Origin: Bacillus sp. S/N-304-OC-R1 | Lineage (GTDB): Bacteria; Bacillota; Bacilli; Bacillales; Cytobacillaceae | DNA: 64,000 nt | Reading direction: 5' to 3' | NCBI RefSeq assembly: GCF_019749375.1 | Contig: NZ_JACWFE010000004.1 | Location: forward strand, 62,001-126,000 | Shown here: positions 46,399 through 55,883 of the stretch, piece by piece | Position numbering within the stretch: position 1 is the first letter of the stretch | Layout: every line of letters begins with the position of its first letter | Translations under genes and position numbers: made by a program | The notes under the pieces: model-generated | The model's input: only the letters and a program-made list of their open reading frames with translations | Databases searched by the model: none | What the model was told of the DNA's origin: nothing

Positions 46399-47460
46399 AT
46401 GAGGAATCCATTTGTAATGGGGTGCGGCGAATTTTATGTGAATTACAAACAAGATATGGCCATATGGAAAATCGCCCGTGTACGAGTACGTGTTTTGATC
46501 ATGCTTGCTCTTCTAGCCATATTTCCGCTGTTTGCTTCGGATTATGTCGTGGGGCTTGCCACCTTGTGCGGAATTGCTGCGATCGGTGCGATAGGGCTGA
46601 ATATCCTAACAGGATTTACAGGTCAAATCTCTATTGGGGTTGGAGCATTTCTAGGTGTTGGCGGATATACTTCCGCTATATTAACAGCAAAGCTCGGATT
46701 AAGCTTCTGGATCGCTATGCCAACTGCTGGAATCATTACGGCCATTGTTGGAGGAATATTCGGTCTGCCATCTCTTCGATTAAAAGGACTTTATTTAGCC
46801 ATTGCCACTTTGGCAGCTCAGGTGATAATCCTATTTGTGATTTCTAGATGGGATTCACTAACCGGTGGTACAGCTGGAATGGTTCTATCGAGACCAGCGG
46901 TTGGCAGTTTTGTTTTTAATAGTGAGACTAGTTATTACTATTTAATGTTTGGCGTCCTCCTTATTACAGCGATGTTTTCATTAAATCTCTTCCGGTCAAG
47001 AGTGGGGAGAGCGTTTATAGCTGTTAGAGATCGGGATATTGCAGCGGAAGTAATGGGAATTGATTTATTTAAATATAAAGTTCTAGCATTTATTGTCAGC
47101 TCTTTCTTTGTAGGAGTTGCTGGTGCTTTACTTGGTCATTATACAATGGTTGTCAGCCCTGAGCTTTATAGTTTTACTGTATCCATTGAGTATTTGGCGA
47201 TTATCCTTGTTGGAGGATTAGGAAGTGTGTTCGGATCTATTTATGGTGCTGTCTTTATTACACTTTTACCTGTTGTCCTCCGTTCAGGAGTTGAGCTATT
47301 AAGTGGTGTATTTCCTGAAATATCCAATGTGCTGCATGGATTAAAGGAAGTGGTTTTTGGTCTTGTCATTATCCTGTTCTTAATTTATGAACCTCAGGGA
47401 CTCGCAAAAATATGGAAAAACATTAAAGACTATTTTAGATTATGGCCATTTTCATATTAG
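46399..47460 (+). CDS. livM: Branched-chain-type ABC permease LivM
   Basis: A 353-residue permease. LivM signatures are GLNILTGFTGQISIGVGAFL (about 62-81) and the coupling loop SRVGRAFIAVRDRDIAAEVM, then ILVGGLGSVFGSIYGAVFI. The start is ATG 46399, four bases after the livH stop. About nine hydrophobic helices are visible. It ends 81 bases before the binding-protein gene. Confidence 0.9.
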   Translation: MRNPFVMGCGEFYVNYKQDMAIWKIARVRVRVLIMLALLAIFPLFASDYVVGLATLCGIAAIGAIGLNILTGFTGQISIGVGAFLGVGGYTSAILTAKLGLSFWIAMPTAGIITAIVGGIFGLPSLRLKGLYLAIATLAAQVIILFVISRWDSLTGGTAGMVLSRPAVGSFVFNSETSYYYLMFGVLLITAMFSLNLFRSRVGRAFIAVRDRDIAAEVMGIDLFKYKVLAFIVSSFFVGVAGALLGHYTMVVSPELYSFTVSIEYLAIILVGGLGSVFGSIYGAVFITLLPVVLRSGVELLSGVFPEISNVLHGLKEVVFGLVIILFLIYEPQGLAKIWKNIKDYFRLWPFSY

Positions 47461-47541
47461 ACTGATTGAAAAATCGGAAGTATTCAGCGATTAATATTCC
47501 GAATTTTTAATAAAATTAAAATACAAAAGAGGGGGAAGAAA

Positions 47542-48714
47542 ATGAAGAAAGTATTGACCGTTCTATTAGTTTTAATGCTTGCTTTGCTATCTGCATGTTC
47601 TAGTGGAGAGAAGAGCTCTGGAAGTTCAAAGGGCACTATTAAAATCGGTGGATTATTTGATATTACTGGCGGTACTGGTGACGTAGGCACACCATATGCA
47701 GAAGGGGAAAAAGCTTTTTTTGAATTCTTCGCAAAAAAGGGAGATGTCCAAGGCTATAAGCTTGAGCTGATCGGTGACGATTATGCATATAAGATTCCTG
47801 AAGCTCAGAAGCTTTATCAAAAACTAAAATCAAAAGACAAGGTAGCTGCCGTTTTGGGCTGGGGGACAGGTGATACAGAGGCACTTCGCCAGCAAGTAGC
47901 AGCTGATAAATTGCCATATATTTCGGCCTCTTATTCTGAAAACTTGAAAAACATTAAGGAAAGCCCATATAACTTCTTAGCTGCAGCATCATATTCTGAC
48001 CAGGCAAGATCTGTTCTGAAGTGGATTAAAGACAATCATAGCGGCGGCACACCAACTGTTGCCTTAATTTATAATGATTCAGCATTTGGAAAATCACCAA
48101 TTGAGGATGCGAAGAACTTTGCTAAGGAAATAGGAATTGAAGTTGTTGATGAGCAAATTGTAGAACTGCAAGCACTGGATGCCACGTCTCAATTATTAAA
48201 TATGGAAAAGAAAAATCCTGACTACGCCATCATTCAGCAAACTTGGGGCGCTACAGCAACGATTTTAAAGGATGCTAAAAAGCTTGGGCTGAATACACAG
48301 TTTATCGGACTAAACTGGGCAACGGGTGAAGGACTTCTGCCAATAGCTGGTGATGCGGCTGAAGGGTTTATTGGAGTAGTTACACATGCATTTCCATATG
48401 AGGATCTTGAGGGAATAGCAGAAATTAAAGAATTCCTAGAGAGCAAGGGTGAAAAGTTAGAGGATAAGAACCAAAAGTTTATCCAGGGATGGGTATCGGC
48501 CAAAATCATGGTTGAAGGAATGAAGCTTGCTGAAGATCCAACAACTGGCGAAGGAATCAGAGGCGGGCTAGAAAAATTATCAAACCTTGATTTAGGAGGT
48601 TTAGCTGCACCGGTTTCATTTGCTCCAGATAATCATGCTGGAACAAATCAAGTTAGATTAGCAAAAGTAGAAAATGGGAAATTTGTCGTATTTACCGATT
48701 ATATTGGCTATTAA
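47542..48714 (+). CDS. Branched-chain-type ABC substrate-binding lipoprotein
   Basis: A 390-residue lipoprotein: signal peptide with lipobox LLSAC (cysteine at about residue 20), a Ser/Gly linker, then a Leu/Ile/Val-type periplasmic-binding fold (IKIGGLFDITGGTGDVGTPY, VAAVLGWGTGDTEALRQQVA, TVALIYNDSAFGKSPIEDA). AGGGGGAAG precedes the ATG. A terminator right after it would raise its level over the following genes. The GWGTGDTEAL segment differs from true LivJ, so the ligand is probably not a simple amino acid. Confidence 0.88.
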   Translation: MKKVLTVLLVLMLALLSACSSGEKSSGSSKGTIKIGGLFDITGGTGDVGTPYAEGEKAFFEFFAKKGDVQGYKLELIGDDYAYKIPEAQKLYQKLKSKDKVAAVLGWGTGDTEALRQQVAADKLPYISASYSENLKNIKESPYNFLAAASYSDQARSVLKWIKDNHSGGTPTVALIYNDSAFGKSPIEDAKNFAKEIGIEVVDEQIVELQALDATSQLLNMEKKNPDYAIIQQTWGATATILKDAKKLGLNTQFIGLNWATGEGLLPIAGDAAEGFIGVVTHAFPYEDLEGIAEIKEFLESKGEKLEDKNQKFIQGWVSAKIMVEGMKLAEDPTTGEGIRGGLEKLSNLDLGGLAAPVSFAPDNHAGTNQVRLAKVENGKFVVFTDYIGY

Positions 48715-48721
48715 AGAAGCG

Positions 48722-48749
48722 GAGGGCGTTTACAAGACGCCCTCTTTTT
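48722..48749 (+). terminator. Intra-operon terminator after the binding-protein gene
   Basis: GAGGGCGT/ACGCCCTC stem with a 7-base loop and TTTTT. Confidence 0.85.
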
Positions 48750-48798
48750 GAAAATGCATACTTTAACTGAAACTTTTGCTTCTTTTGAGGAGGATACT

Positions 48799-49587
48799 AT
48801 GTTAACGATTAATAATGTAGAGGTCATGTACGACCGAGTCATTCTCGTCCTAAAAGGAATGTCAATGGTCGTTCCAAAAGGAAAAATTGTAGCCTTGTTA
48901 GGGAGTAATGGTGCGGGAAAAACAACGACCCTAAAGGCAATATCAGGACTTCTGAAAAGTGAGAATGGAGAAGTGACTGACGGATTCATTGAACTTTATG
49001 GAGAAAGAATCGATGTCAGCGACGCTGAAGCGATCGTAAAAAAAGGAATCTTTCAGTGTATGGAAGGACGCCGAGTGTTTGAACATTTAACAGTAGAGGA
49101 AAATTTAATTGCTGGGGCTCATACACGGAAAGACCGGAAAAATATTAAGAATGATATTCAAAAAGTTTATCACTATTTTCCGAAGCTTGAAATGCTTAAA
49201 AGTCGGCAGGCAGGTTATTTGTCAGGCGGTGAGCAGCAAATGCTTGCCATCGGCAGGGGAATTATGGCAAAGCCTAAGGTTTTGCTATTAGATGAACCAT
49301 CCCTTGGACTGGCCCCACTTCTTGTGAAAGAGATTTTCGCTATCATTAAGAAAATTAATGAAGAAGAGGGAACGACTATTTTAGTAGTTGAGCAAAATGC
49401 AAATGTGGCGCTGTCTATTGCTGATTACGGCTATATTATGGAAAACGGGCGCATTGTGATGGACGGAACTGTTGATAGATTACTAGCTAATCAGGATGTA
49501 CGCGAATTTTATTTAGGAATGAGCGACAAGGGCAGAAAGAACTATAAAAATATTAAGTCCTACAAAAGAAGAAAGAGGTGGCTGTAA
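48799..49587 (+). CDS. livF: Branched-chain-type ABC transporter ATP-binding protein LivF
   Basis: A 262-residue ATPase with Walker A GSNGAGKTTTLKAI, the LivF-type RRVFEHLTVEENLIAGAH, signature YLSGGEQQMLAIGRGIM, and Walker B VLLLDEPSLGLAP. The start is ATG 48799 behind GAGGAGG; the longer open frame overlaps the terminator. The basic C-terminus (KSYKRRKRWL) is longer than usual. Its stop overlaps the next ATG. Confidence 0.9.
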   Translation: MLTINNVEVMYDRVILVLKGMSMVVPKGKIVALLGSNGAGKTTTLKAISGLLKSENGEVTDGFIELYGERIDVSDAEAIVKKGIFQCMEGRRVFEHLTVEENLIAGAHTRKDRKNIKNDIQKVYHYFPKLEMLKSRQAGYLSGGEQQMLAIGRGIMAKPKVLLLDEPSLGLAPLLVKEIFAIIKKINEEEGTTILVVEQNANVALSIADYGYIMENGRIVMDGTVDRLLANQDVREFYLGMSDKGRKNYKNIKSYKRRKRWL

Positions 49588-50759
49588 TGGATGCATTAAA
49601 GGCAGTTATTCAATATGCCTATGATCATGCAGCAGGCTTCAAAGCAGTCATGGCAGAATCTGGACTTACACCAAATGATATTCAAACAGTCCACGATCTT
49701 GATAAAATCCCTGTCTTAAAAAAGGATCAATTGCCAGAGCTGCAAGCAAGAAATCTCCCATTTGGCAAATTTGCAACGATAGAGGCAGCTGAAATGGCGA
49801 GAATATTTATGTCTCCAGGTCCGATTTATGATCCGCAAACTCATGAGGGTGATTTTTGGAGATTTTCTGAAGCTTTAGCAGTTGCCGGTTTTGGAAAAGG
49901 GGATATTGTCCAAAATACATTTTCCTACCATCTTTCACCAGCAGGATTTATGTTTGACTCCGCGCTTAGAAGATTAGGTGCTGCTGTCATTCCGGCAGGA
50001 ACGGGGAATAGAGAGCTTCAAATTCAAGTCATGAAGGATTTGCAAGTGACGGGTTATACTGGAACTCCAAGCTTTTTCTCAATTCTCTTAGATGCAATCG
50101 AGGAAAAAGGCTGGACTATAGGAAAAGAGATTGTCATAAATAAAGTCTTTTTTACAGCAGAAATGGTTACAGCCGATATGAAAAGAAGGTGTGAGGAAAA
50201 CGGAATATTGATATATGAAGGGTATGGAACAGCTGATTGCGGATGTATTGCCTATGAGGACAAGGCAGGACCGGGCTTAAAGGTCACAAATTCCGCGATT
50301 GTTCAAATTTGTGATCCGCTAACAGGTGAAGCAGTTGTTTCAAGTGAAGGAGAAATAGTCGTCACCTTGTTGGACAAAAGTTACCCTCTCATTCGATTTG
50401 GCACTGGAGACCTGTCCAGATGGGTAGAAGGATATGAAGGAGAACGAATAGCTGGTATTCTTGGAAGGGTAAGTGATGGCGTTAAAGTAAAAGGAATGTT
50501 TGTGAGAGAAAGACAACTTACACTTGTTTTATCAGAAGCCGGCTACGATACATTTCAAGGGATCGTCACAAAAGTCCATGGCCAAGATGAATTTGAATTA
50601 TTAATAGAGACTGAGGAAGAACTTAGTACTAAACTAATTGGAAAAATTCAGGACGTCATCCGCATAAAACCTATTCTTAAAAAAGTTCCACTTGGAAGTA
50701 TTAACAGGAAAGAAAAGCGGATAGTTGATAAAAGAATAATGGAAGTAAAGAACAGTTAG
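49587..50759 (+). CDS. Phenylacetate-CoA ligase-like adenylate-forming enzyme
   Basis: A 390-residue protein resembling PaaK: YAYDHAAGFKAVMAESGL, LDKIPVLKKDQLPELQ, EGYGTADCGCIAYED (A5-like), LIRFGTGDLSRW (A7-like) and a C-terminal ligase domain. The P-loop region is unusual: FMSPGPIYDPQT replaces the Ser/Thr/Gly-rich loop of PaaK (SSGTTG), so adenylation may be altered or lost. Start ATG 49587 overlaps the livF stop. It is the last gene of the operon. Confidence 0.8.
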   Translation: MDALKAVIQYAYDHAAGFKAVMAESGLTPNDIQTVHDLDKIPVLKKDQLPELQARNLPFGKFATIEAAEMARIFMSPGPIYDPQTHEGDFWRFSEALAVAGFGKGDIVQNTFSYHLSPAGFMFDSALRRLGAAVIPAGTGNRELQIQVMKDLQVTGYTGTPSFFSILLDAIEEKGWTIGKEIVINKVFFTAEMVTADMKRRCEENGILIYEGYGTADCGCIAYEDKAGPGLKVTNSAIVQICDPLTGEAVVSSEGEIVVTLLDKSYPLIRFGTGDLSRWVEGYEGERIAGILGRVSDGVKVKGMFVRERQLTLVLSEAGYDTFQGIVTKVHGQDEFELLIETEEELSTKLIGKIQDVIRIKPILKKVPLGSINRKEKRIVDKRIMEVKNS

Positions 50760-50760
50760 A

Positions 50761-50788
50761 AGATGAGGGTGTGCCTCATCTTTTTTTA
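50761..50788 (+). terminator. Terminator of the liv/acyl-ligase operon
   Basis: AGATGAGG/CCTCATCT with a 5-base loop followed by TTTTTTT. Confidence 0.92.
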
Positions 50789-51033
50789 TTGCTTTCTTTA
50801 TATAGATTATATTTTTAACCTTTTATTAAGTTTGACCTATTACTTGAAACTAGCCTATAAATTAATATTTCATTATAATAATTTATACGGAGTTTTACTC
50901 TTTTCTTTCGATAGGGCATAATGAATTTATTGGTTTGGCATCTTAAGAAAGAAGTGTGATACGGTTAATTAATTTGATATTGATTTTACTCAGAATAAAA
51001 TAGATTTTTATTACGTTAAAGGAGTCTTTTATT

Positions 51034-51807
51034 GTGCAAATTCTTAATCACCTATTAGATACGTATGCTTCGTTTTTCGATTGGGAAATGTGGATCAAAG
51101 TTTTGTCTGACCCAGTTTCATGGGGGTATATTGGATCATTAGTTATTTTGGAAGGATTATTATCCGCGGATAATGCTTTAGTTTTAGCAGTAATGGTTAA
51201 GCATCTTCCAAAGAAACAGCAAAAGAAAGCATTAACATATGGGTTGTTCGGAGCGTATTTTTTCCGTTTTATCTTTATCGGTCTGGGGATGCTGTTAATC
51301 AAGTTTTGGTGGATCAAAGTACTTGGTGCGGCGTATTTAGCGTGGATTGTCATCAAGCATTTCTGGCTTGGTGAGGAAGATGAAGAAGCGAGCGGCATGA
51401 AAAAGGAAAGCTGGTTAACCCGCACATTTGGAGTGTTTTGGGCAACCGTTATTTCAGTAGAAATAATGGACTTAGCGTTTTCAGCAGACAGTATTTTAGC
51501 TGCTTTTGCCGTATCTGAAGAAGTTTGGATATTATTAATTGGCGGGATGCTTGGAATATTAATGATGCGAACTGTAGCCAAAGTCTTTCTTGTTCTTATT
51601 GAGAAAGTACCTGAACTTGAAAACACCGCATTTATCCTAATTGCAATTATTTCAGCAAAAATGTTTGCTAGTGTCTTTGGGTTCGAGCTTCATCATTTAA
51701 TATTTTTCGCGATTTTAATTTTAGCCTTTATCGGAACATTTATTATCCATAATATTAATAAGAAAAAACGTGGAGAAGATGGATTGCCATCTGCTGAGGA
51801 AAAATAA
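51034..51807 (+). CDS. TerC family membrane protein
   Basis: A 257-residue, seven-helix protein of the TerC family, linked to metal (Mn2+) export that supports secreted metalloproteins. The conserved acid pairs are visible in LVILEGLLSADNALVLAVM (about 36-54) and VISVEIMDLAFSADSILAAF (about 137-156). The GTG start lies nine bases after AAAGGAG. I looked for the yybP-ykoY manganese riboswitch in the 270-base leader and did not find it. Confidence 0.92.
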   Translation: MQILNHLLDTYASFFDWEMWIKVLSDPVSWGYIGSLVILEGLLSADNALVLAVMVKHLPKKQQKKALTYGLFGAYFFRFIFIGLGMLLIKFWWIKVLGAAYLAWIVIKHFWLGEEDEEASGMKKESWLTRTFGVFWATVISVEIMDLAFSADSILAAFAVSEEVWILLIGGMLGILMMRTVAKVFLVLIEKVPELENTAFILIAIISAKMFASVFGFELHHLIFFAILILAFIGTFIIHNINKKKRGEDGLPSAEEK

Positions 51808-51816
51808 TTGAAAATG

Positions 51817-51850
51817 AATGGGTGCCTTCATTGTATGAATGGCACCCATT
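51817..51850 (+). terminator. Terminator of the terC gene
   Basis: AATGGGTGCC/GGCACCCATT 10-bp stem followed by TTTT. Confidence 0.85.
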
Positions 51851-51890
51851 TTTCAAAAAAAGAGAAAGAATAACTTTCGAGTCTGAGAAA

Positions 51891-52012
51891 TGTCTAGCTC
51901 CAGCGCCTACCCCCTCGAGGTCACAAGCCGTTCCTCCCAGAAAGGTAAAGAACACCTTTCCGAGAGGCTCGTCTTGTGCTTGTCGGGGGTGATCAAGGCG
52001 CTTGCGCTCTTC
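51891..52012. repeat. Dispersed Bacillus palindromic repeat (CTAGCTCCAGCGCC type)
   Basis: From TGTCTAGCTCCAGCGCCTA to AAGGCGCTTGCGCTCTTCT, ending at the last base before the next gene's stop. Internal pairing is strong: AGCGCC/GGCGCT at the ends, ACCCCC...GGGGGT within, AGGTCACAAG...CTTGTG and GAAAGG...CCTTTC inside. It is GC-rich against its flanks, and I know it as a widespread Bacillaceae intergenic element. Confidence 0.8.
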
Positions 52013-54061
52013 TTATGAGTATTGAATTTTTTCTACCCCAACCCGGCCGGAAAAGAATGTTGCGCCGCCGCCCATATCGGATAGACGATCTGGAGTTAAT
52101 GAGTTAACATGCTGCTTCTTGCCTTTAGCATCTGCCCATAGTCCTTGAGTAACAACCACTCCTGGAAGGACATTTTCTCCAATAACAGCTTTCAAAACGC
52201 ACTCGCCGCGGTGATTCCACACACGCACCATTTCTCCATCCTCAATATTTAATTGAAGAGCATCTGCTTCATTCATATGAATTTTTGCTTCTTTCTCTAG
52301 TGACACATGCTTCTCATTGTTAGAGAATGTCGAGTTTAAGAAATTATGATTTGGTGCCGGCACGAATAAAAATGGCAATTCACTATCTTCGACAATTGGA
52401 ATATATGTCGGTAAAGCAGGAAATCCATCCGCTGTCATTCTTTCTGAGTAGAGCTCAATTTTTCCGCTTGGTGTAGGAAGCTTACCAGGAAATAATGGTC
52501 GAATATCCGCTTTTACATATTGATTTTCTACTAAGCGTTCATAAGTGATGCCTGACAAATAAGGATTATTTGGATTATCTAGCGCTTGTGCGATCATTTC
52601 TTCCTCAGTTTCTTTAAAGGCTGGTTCATCAAAGCCCATTCCTTCAGCTAGCAGGCGGAAAACCTCCACATTGGATTTTGCTTCTCCATATGCCTCAATA
52701 ACCGGCTGCTGAATTTGCATATAGTGATGCCAATAGGAGCTATAAAAATCCGTATTTTCAAAAGAGGATGTCGCAGGCAAAACAATATCCGCGTATTTGG
52801 CTGTTTCTGTCATAAATAGATCATGGACAACCATAAATAAGTCGTCACGCTCAAGCCCTTTTCGCACTTTATTGCCTTCTGGTGCTACAACTGCAGGATT
52901 ACAGCTATATACAAACATTGATTTTATCGGCGGATCTAATTCAAGCAGGGCTTGTCCGAGCAAATTCATATTAATAACACGAGTGTTCTTCTTTTCAAGT
53001 AAATCAGGTTGCTGCAGTTTAACATCGTTATGAGCTAAATAACCTGAATTTCCTTTAATCACACCGCCGCCTTTTTTTAGCCATTGACCTGTTAAAGCAG
53101 GGAGGCAGGCGATGGTCCGAATAGCCATACCGCCATTATCATGGTGCTGCAGCCCATTTCCGATTCGGATATAGGAAGGAGATGTGCTGCCATACATTCT
53201 AGCAAGCTGATAAATATCGTCGACCGAAACACCTGTTATGGCAGAAACCGTTGCTGGATCGTATTGCAAAACATGCTCGCGCAGTTCTTGATGACCGACA
53301 GTGAATTCATGTAAAAAGGCTTCATCGATTAAATTATCAGCAAACAAAATATGCATGATTCCAAGAGCAAGCGCTGTATCTGTACCAGGTAAAATGGGAA
53401 TAAACCAATCAGCAAGACGGCCAGTTTGATTTTTATGGACATCAATGACGACGATTTTCGCACCATTTTTTCGAGCTTTTTGTGCAAGTGCCACCTGATG
53501 CATGTTTGTGCTTACCGCATTCACACCCCAAAAGATGATTAGTTTAGAGTGAACAGTATCTTCCGGGTCAATGCCAAAGCTTCCACCCATTGTGTACTTA
53601 TAACCAGCAGTTCCAGCAGCCTGACAAATTGTGCGGTCAAGCTGGGTAGCGCCAAGACGATGGAAGAAACGGCGATCCATGCTTTCTGCTGTTAAATTGC
53701 CCATATTGCCATAAAAGCTATATGGCATAATGCTTTCAGGACCATCTGATGCAATAAGTTCCTTCCAGCGGGAAGTGATCGTTTGGATCGCTTCATCCCA
53801 GCCTATTCTTTCAAATTTTCCTTCGCCTTTTCGGCCAATTCGCTTTAATGGATATTTCAATCGCTGTTCGTCGTTTATACGTGCTGTCATATTCCGAACC
53901 TTATTGCAAATATTTCCTTTTGTGACAGGGTGATTTGGATCTCCTTCAACCTTTACAATTTTCCCATCCTCTTTATGTAGTAGCAGTCCACATTGATCTG
54001 GACAATCCAGCGGGCAGACAGAGGGAAAAATACCATTGCGTTCATGAACAAAAGAAGGCAT
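52013..54061 (-). CDS. Molybdopterin oxidoreductase (YoaE/YyaE-like)
   Basis: A 682-residue DMSO-reductase-family enzyme. The N-terminal 4Fe-4S ligands are C16, C20, C24 and C52 (CPLDCPDQCG and GNICNKV), and a possible metal ligand is C146 in DRTICQAAGTAG. Later family blocks are FMTETAKYADIVLPAT and the C-terminal cofactor-binding domain (QGLWADAKGKKQHVN). AAAGGAG is seven bases before ATG 54061, so I prefer it to 54067. No Tat signal and no partner subunit genes, so a soluble single-subunit enzyme; the substrate is unknown. Confidence 0.88.
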   Translation of the reverse strand: MPSFVHERNGIFPSVCPLDCPDQCGLLLHKEDGKIVKVEGDPNHPVTKGNICNKVRNMTARINDEQRLKYPLKRIGRKGEGKFERIGWDEAIQTITSRWKELIASDGPESIMPYSFYGNMGNLTAESMDRRFFHRLGATQLDRTICQAAGTAGYKYTMGGSFGIDPEDTVHSKLIIFWGVNAVSTNMHQVALAQKARKNGAKIVVIDVHKNQTGRLADWFIPILPGTDTALALGIMHILFADNLIDEAFLHEFTVGHQELREHVLQYDPATVSAITGVSVDDIYQLARMYGSTSPSYIRIGNGLQHHDNGGMAIRTIACLPALTGQWLKKGGGVIKGNSGYLAHNDVKLQQPDLLEKKNTRVINMNLLGQALLELDPPIKSMFVYSCNPAVVAPEGNKVRKGLERDDLFMVVHDLFMTETAKYADIVLPATSSFENTDFYSSYWHHYMQIQQPVIEAYGEAKSNVEVFRLLAEGMGFDEPAFKETEEEMIAQALDNPNNPYLSGITYERLVENQYVKADIRPLFPGKLPTPSGKIELYSERMTADGFPALPTYIPIVEDSELPFLFVPAPNHNFLNSTFSNNEKHVSLEKEAKIHMNEADALQLNIEDGEMVRVWNHRGECVLKAVIGENVLPGVVVTQGLWADAKGKKQHVNSLTPDRLSDMGGGATFFSGRVGVEKIQYS

Positions 54062-54231
54062 TATCATTCTCCTTTATAGAAAGAATTAATAGATTATTAG
54101 AAAATGTTTATTCGTATTTACTATCATAAAATAGTTTAATAAGACTAGCAATAAAATGAGATGGAAAGTATGACAGCTTCCTTTGCCATTTGTTATGATG
54201 ATAGAAAAAATGAGAAGACTTTGGAGGATAT

Positions 54232-55281
54232 ATGGGCAAAAAGATAAGAGAACGCGGATATAAAATAGGTTCATTAAAACCAGGAAAGAAAAATTGCATT
54301 ACGGATGTGGAAGGTGTAAAGGTTGGTCATGTCACACTGGATTATCCATTAGAAGGGGAAGACTATGCATGTACAGGTGTTACAGCCATCCTTCCACATG
54401 GCGGCAACTTATTTACTGATAAGGTTGTTGCTGCTAGTTATGTAATAAATGGCTTTGGAAAATCAACCGGTCTCGTTCAAGTAAATGAACTTGGGATCAT
54501 TGAATCGCCAATTATGCTGACAAATACGTTTGGAGTTCCTGCTGTAACTCAAGGTACATTAGAATACATGCTGGAGATGAATCCGGAAATAGGAGATACA
54601 ACCGGGACGATAAATATTGTAGTCGGTGAATGTAATGATGGAGTTCTAAATTCAATTCGAAAATTTCCTGTTCATTCTAAACATGCGATTGAAGCGATCA
54701 CGAATGCGACAACAGATCAAGCTGAGGAAGGTGCGGTTGGAGCAGGTAAGGGAATGGTTTGTTTTGGCTATAAAGGAGGTATCGGAAGTTCATCGAGGAT
54801 TATCGCTGATGAAAATGAAAACAAAGATTACATAGTGGGCTGTCTCGTTTTATCAAACTTTGGCTCGAGAGAAGAATTTCCTTTTAATAAATACCCTGAT
54901 CTTCAATCGGAAAAGGAAAGTGTGACTAAGCCAGCTGATGGATCGATTATAATCATTTTAGCAACAGATATTCCTCTAAGTGATCGGCAGCTGCAAAGAG
55001 TAGCGAAACGCTGCGGTATTGGTCTTGGAAGATCAGGTAGTCATTTTAGCCATGGGAGTGGAGATATCGTCATTGCTTTTTCAACAGCCAATAGAGTATC
55101 CCATTTTTCTCAAGAAAACTTTGAAATCGCGAAGCATATTCGAGAAGATCAGCCGATTTTTAATACAATCTTTGCAGCCGCTGCAGAAGCTGCCGAGGAA
55201 GCCATTATGAATTCACTATCCCAGGCCGAAACAACTACAGGGAGAAATGGAAAAATTGTAGAGAGTCTATTTGGTGAATAA
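54232..55281 (+). CDS. P1 family peptidase (DmpA-like aminopeptidase)
   Basis: A 349-residue Ntn-hydrolase-like protein of the DmpA/BapA family, which self-cleaves before an active serine. The site is KGGIGSSSR (about 181-189), with the nucleophile probably S186; the substrate-binding ITDVEGVKVGHVTL start and VVGECNDGVLN block fit. GGAGG lies just before the ATG. No signal peptide, so cytoplasmic. Family members act on D-amino-acid or beta-peptide amides. The 51-bp repeat array begins 33 bases after the stop. Confidence 0.92.
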   Translation: MGKKIRERGYKIGSLKPGKKNCITDVEGVKVGHVTLDYPLEGEDYACTGVTAILPHGGNLFTDKVVAASYVINGFGKSTGLVQVNELGIIESPIMLTNTFGVPAVTQGTLEYMLEMNPEIGDTTGTINIVVGECNDGVLNSIRKFPVHSKHAIEAITNATTDQAEEGAVGAGKGMVCFGYKGGIGSSSRIIADENENKDYIVGCLVLSNFGSREEFPFNKYPDLQSEKESVTKPADGSIIIILATDIPLSDRQLQRVAKRCGIGLGRSGSHFSHGSGDIVIAFSTANRVSHFSQENFEIAKHIREDQPIFNTIFAAAAEAAEEAIMNSLSQAETTTGRNGKIVESLFGE

Positions 55282-55314
55282 TACGGGAAAGCTAGAGAGA
55301 TAAAGGAAGATATT

Positions 55315-55862
55315 GGACAAGAAAAATGGAAAACCGGTGAAAGCTGTCCAATAAAGAGTTTATCGGACAAGAAAAGTGGAAAACCGGTGAAAGCTGTCCA
55401 ATAAAAGAGTTTATCGGACAAGAAAAGTGGAAAACAGGTGAAATCTGTCCAATAAAAGAGTTTATCGGACAAGAAAAATGGAAAACCGATAGAACCTGTC
55501 CAATAAAAGAGTTTATCGGACAGGAAAAGCGGAAACCGGTAGAAGCTGTCCAATAAAAGAGTTTATCGGACAAGAAAAGGGAAAGCAGGTGAAATCTGTC
55601 CAATAAAAGAGTTTATCGGACAAGAAAAATGGAAAACCGATAGAACCTGTCCAATAAAAGAGTTTATCGGACAGGAAAAGCGGAAACCGGTAGAAGCTGT
55701 CCAATAAAAGAGTTTATCGGACAGGAAAAATGGAAAACCGATAGAACCTGTCCAATAAAAGAGTTTATCGGACAGGAAAAGCGGAAAACCGGTGAAAGCT
55801 GTCCAATAAAAGAGATTATCGGACAAGAAAAGGGAAATTCAGTGTAAAGTTGTCCAATAAAA
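55315..55862. repeat. 50/51-bp tandem repeat array, eleven units
   Basis: Units start at 55315, 55365, 55416, 55467, 55518, 55568, 55618, 55669, 55719, 55770 and 55821. Each reads GGACAAGAAAAGTGGAAAAC, then CGGTGAAAGCTGTCCAATAA and AAGAGTTTATC. TTATCGGACA and TGTCCAATAA are complementary 10-base arms (one wobble), so each unit is a hairpin. Units 4-5, 7-8 and 9-10 are near copies of one two-unit block (CCGATAGAACCTGTCC then CCGGTAGAAGCTGTCC), showing duplication of larger blocks. It fills the gap between two convergent genes. Confidence 0.92.
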
Positions 55863-55883
55863 AGGAAAAAGCAATGAAAGCTG

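Noticed and set aside
50782-51033. Manganese (yybP-ykoY) riboswitch or sigma-B promoter upstream of the TerC gene
   Set aside because: No riboswitch core was found, and the GTTTTA/GGGCAT pair has a 16-base spacer, too long for sigma-B.
4149-55862. Possible CRISPR arrays at the three tandem repeat blocks
   Set aside because: The units are contiguous with no unique spacers, and there are no cas genes.
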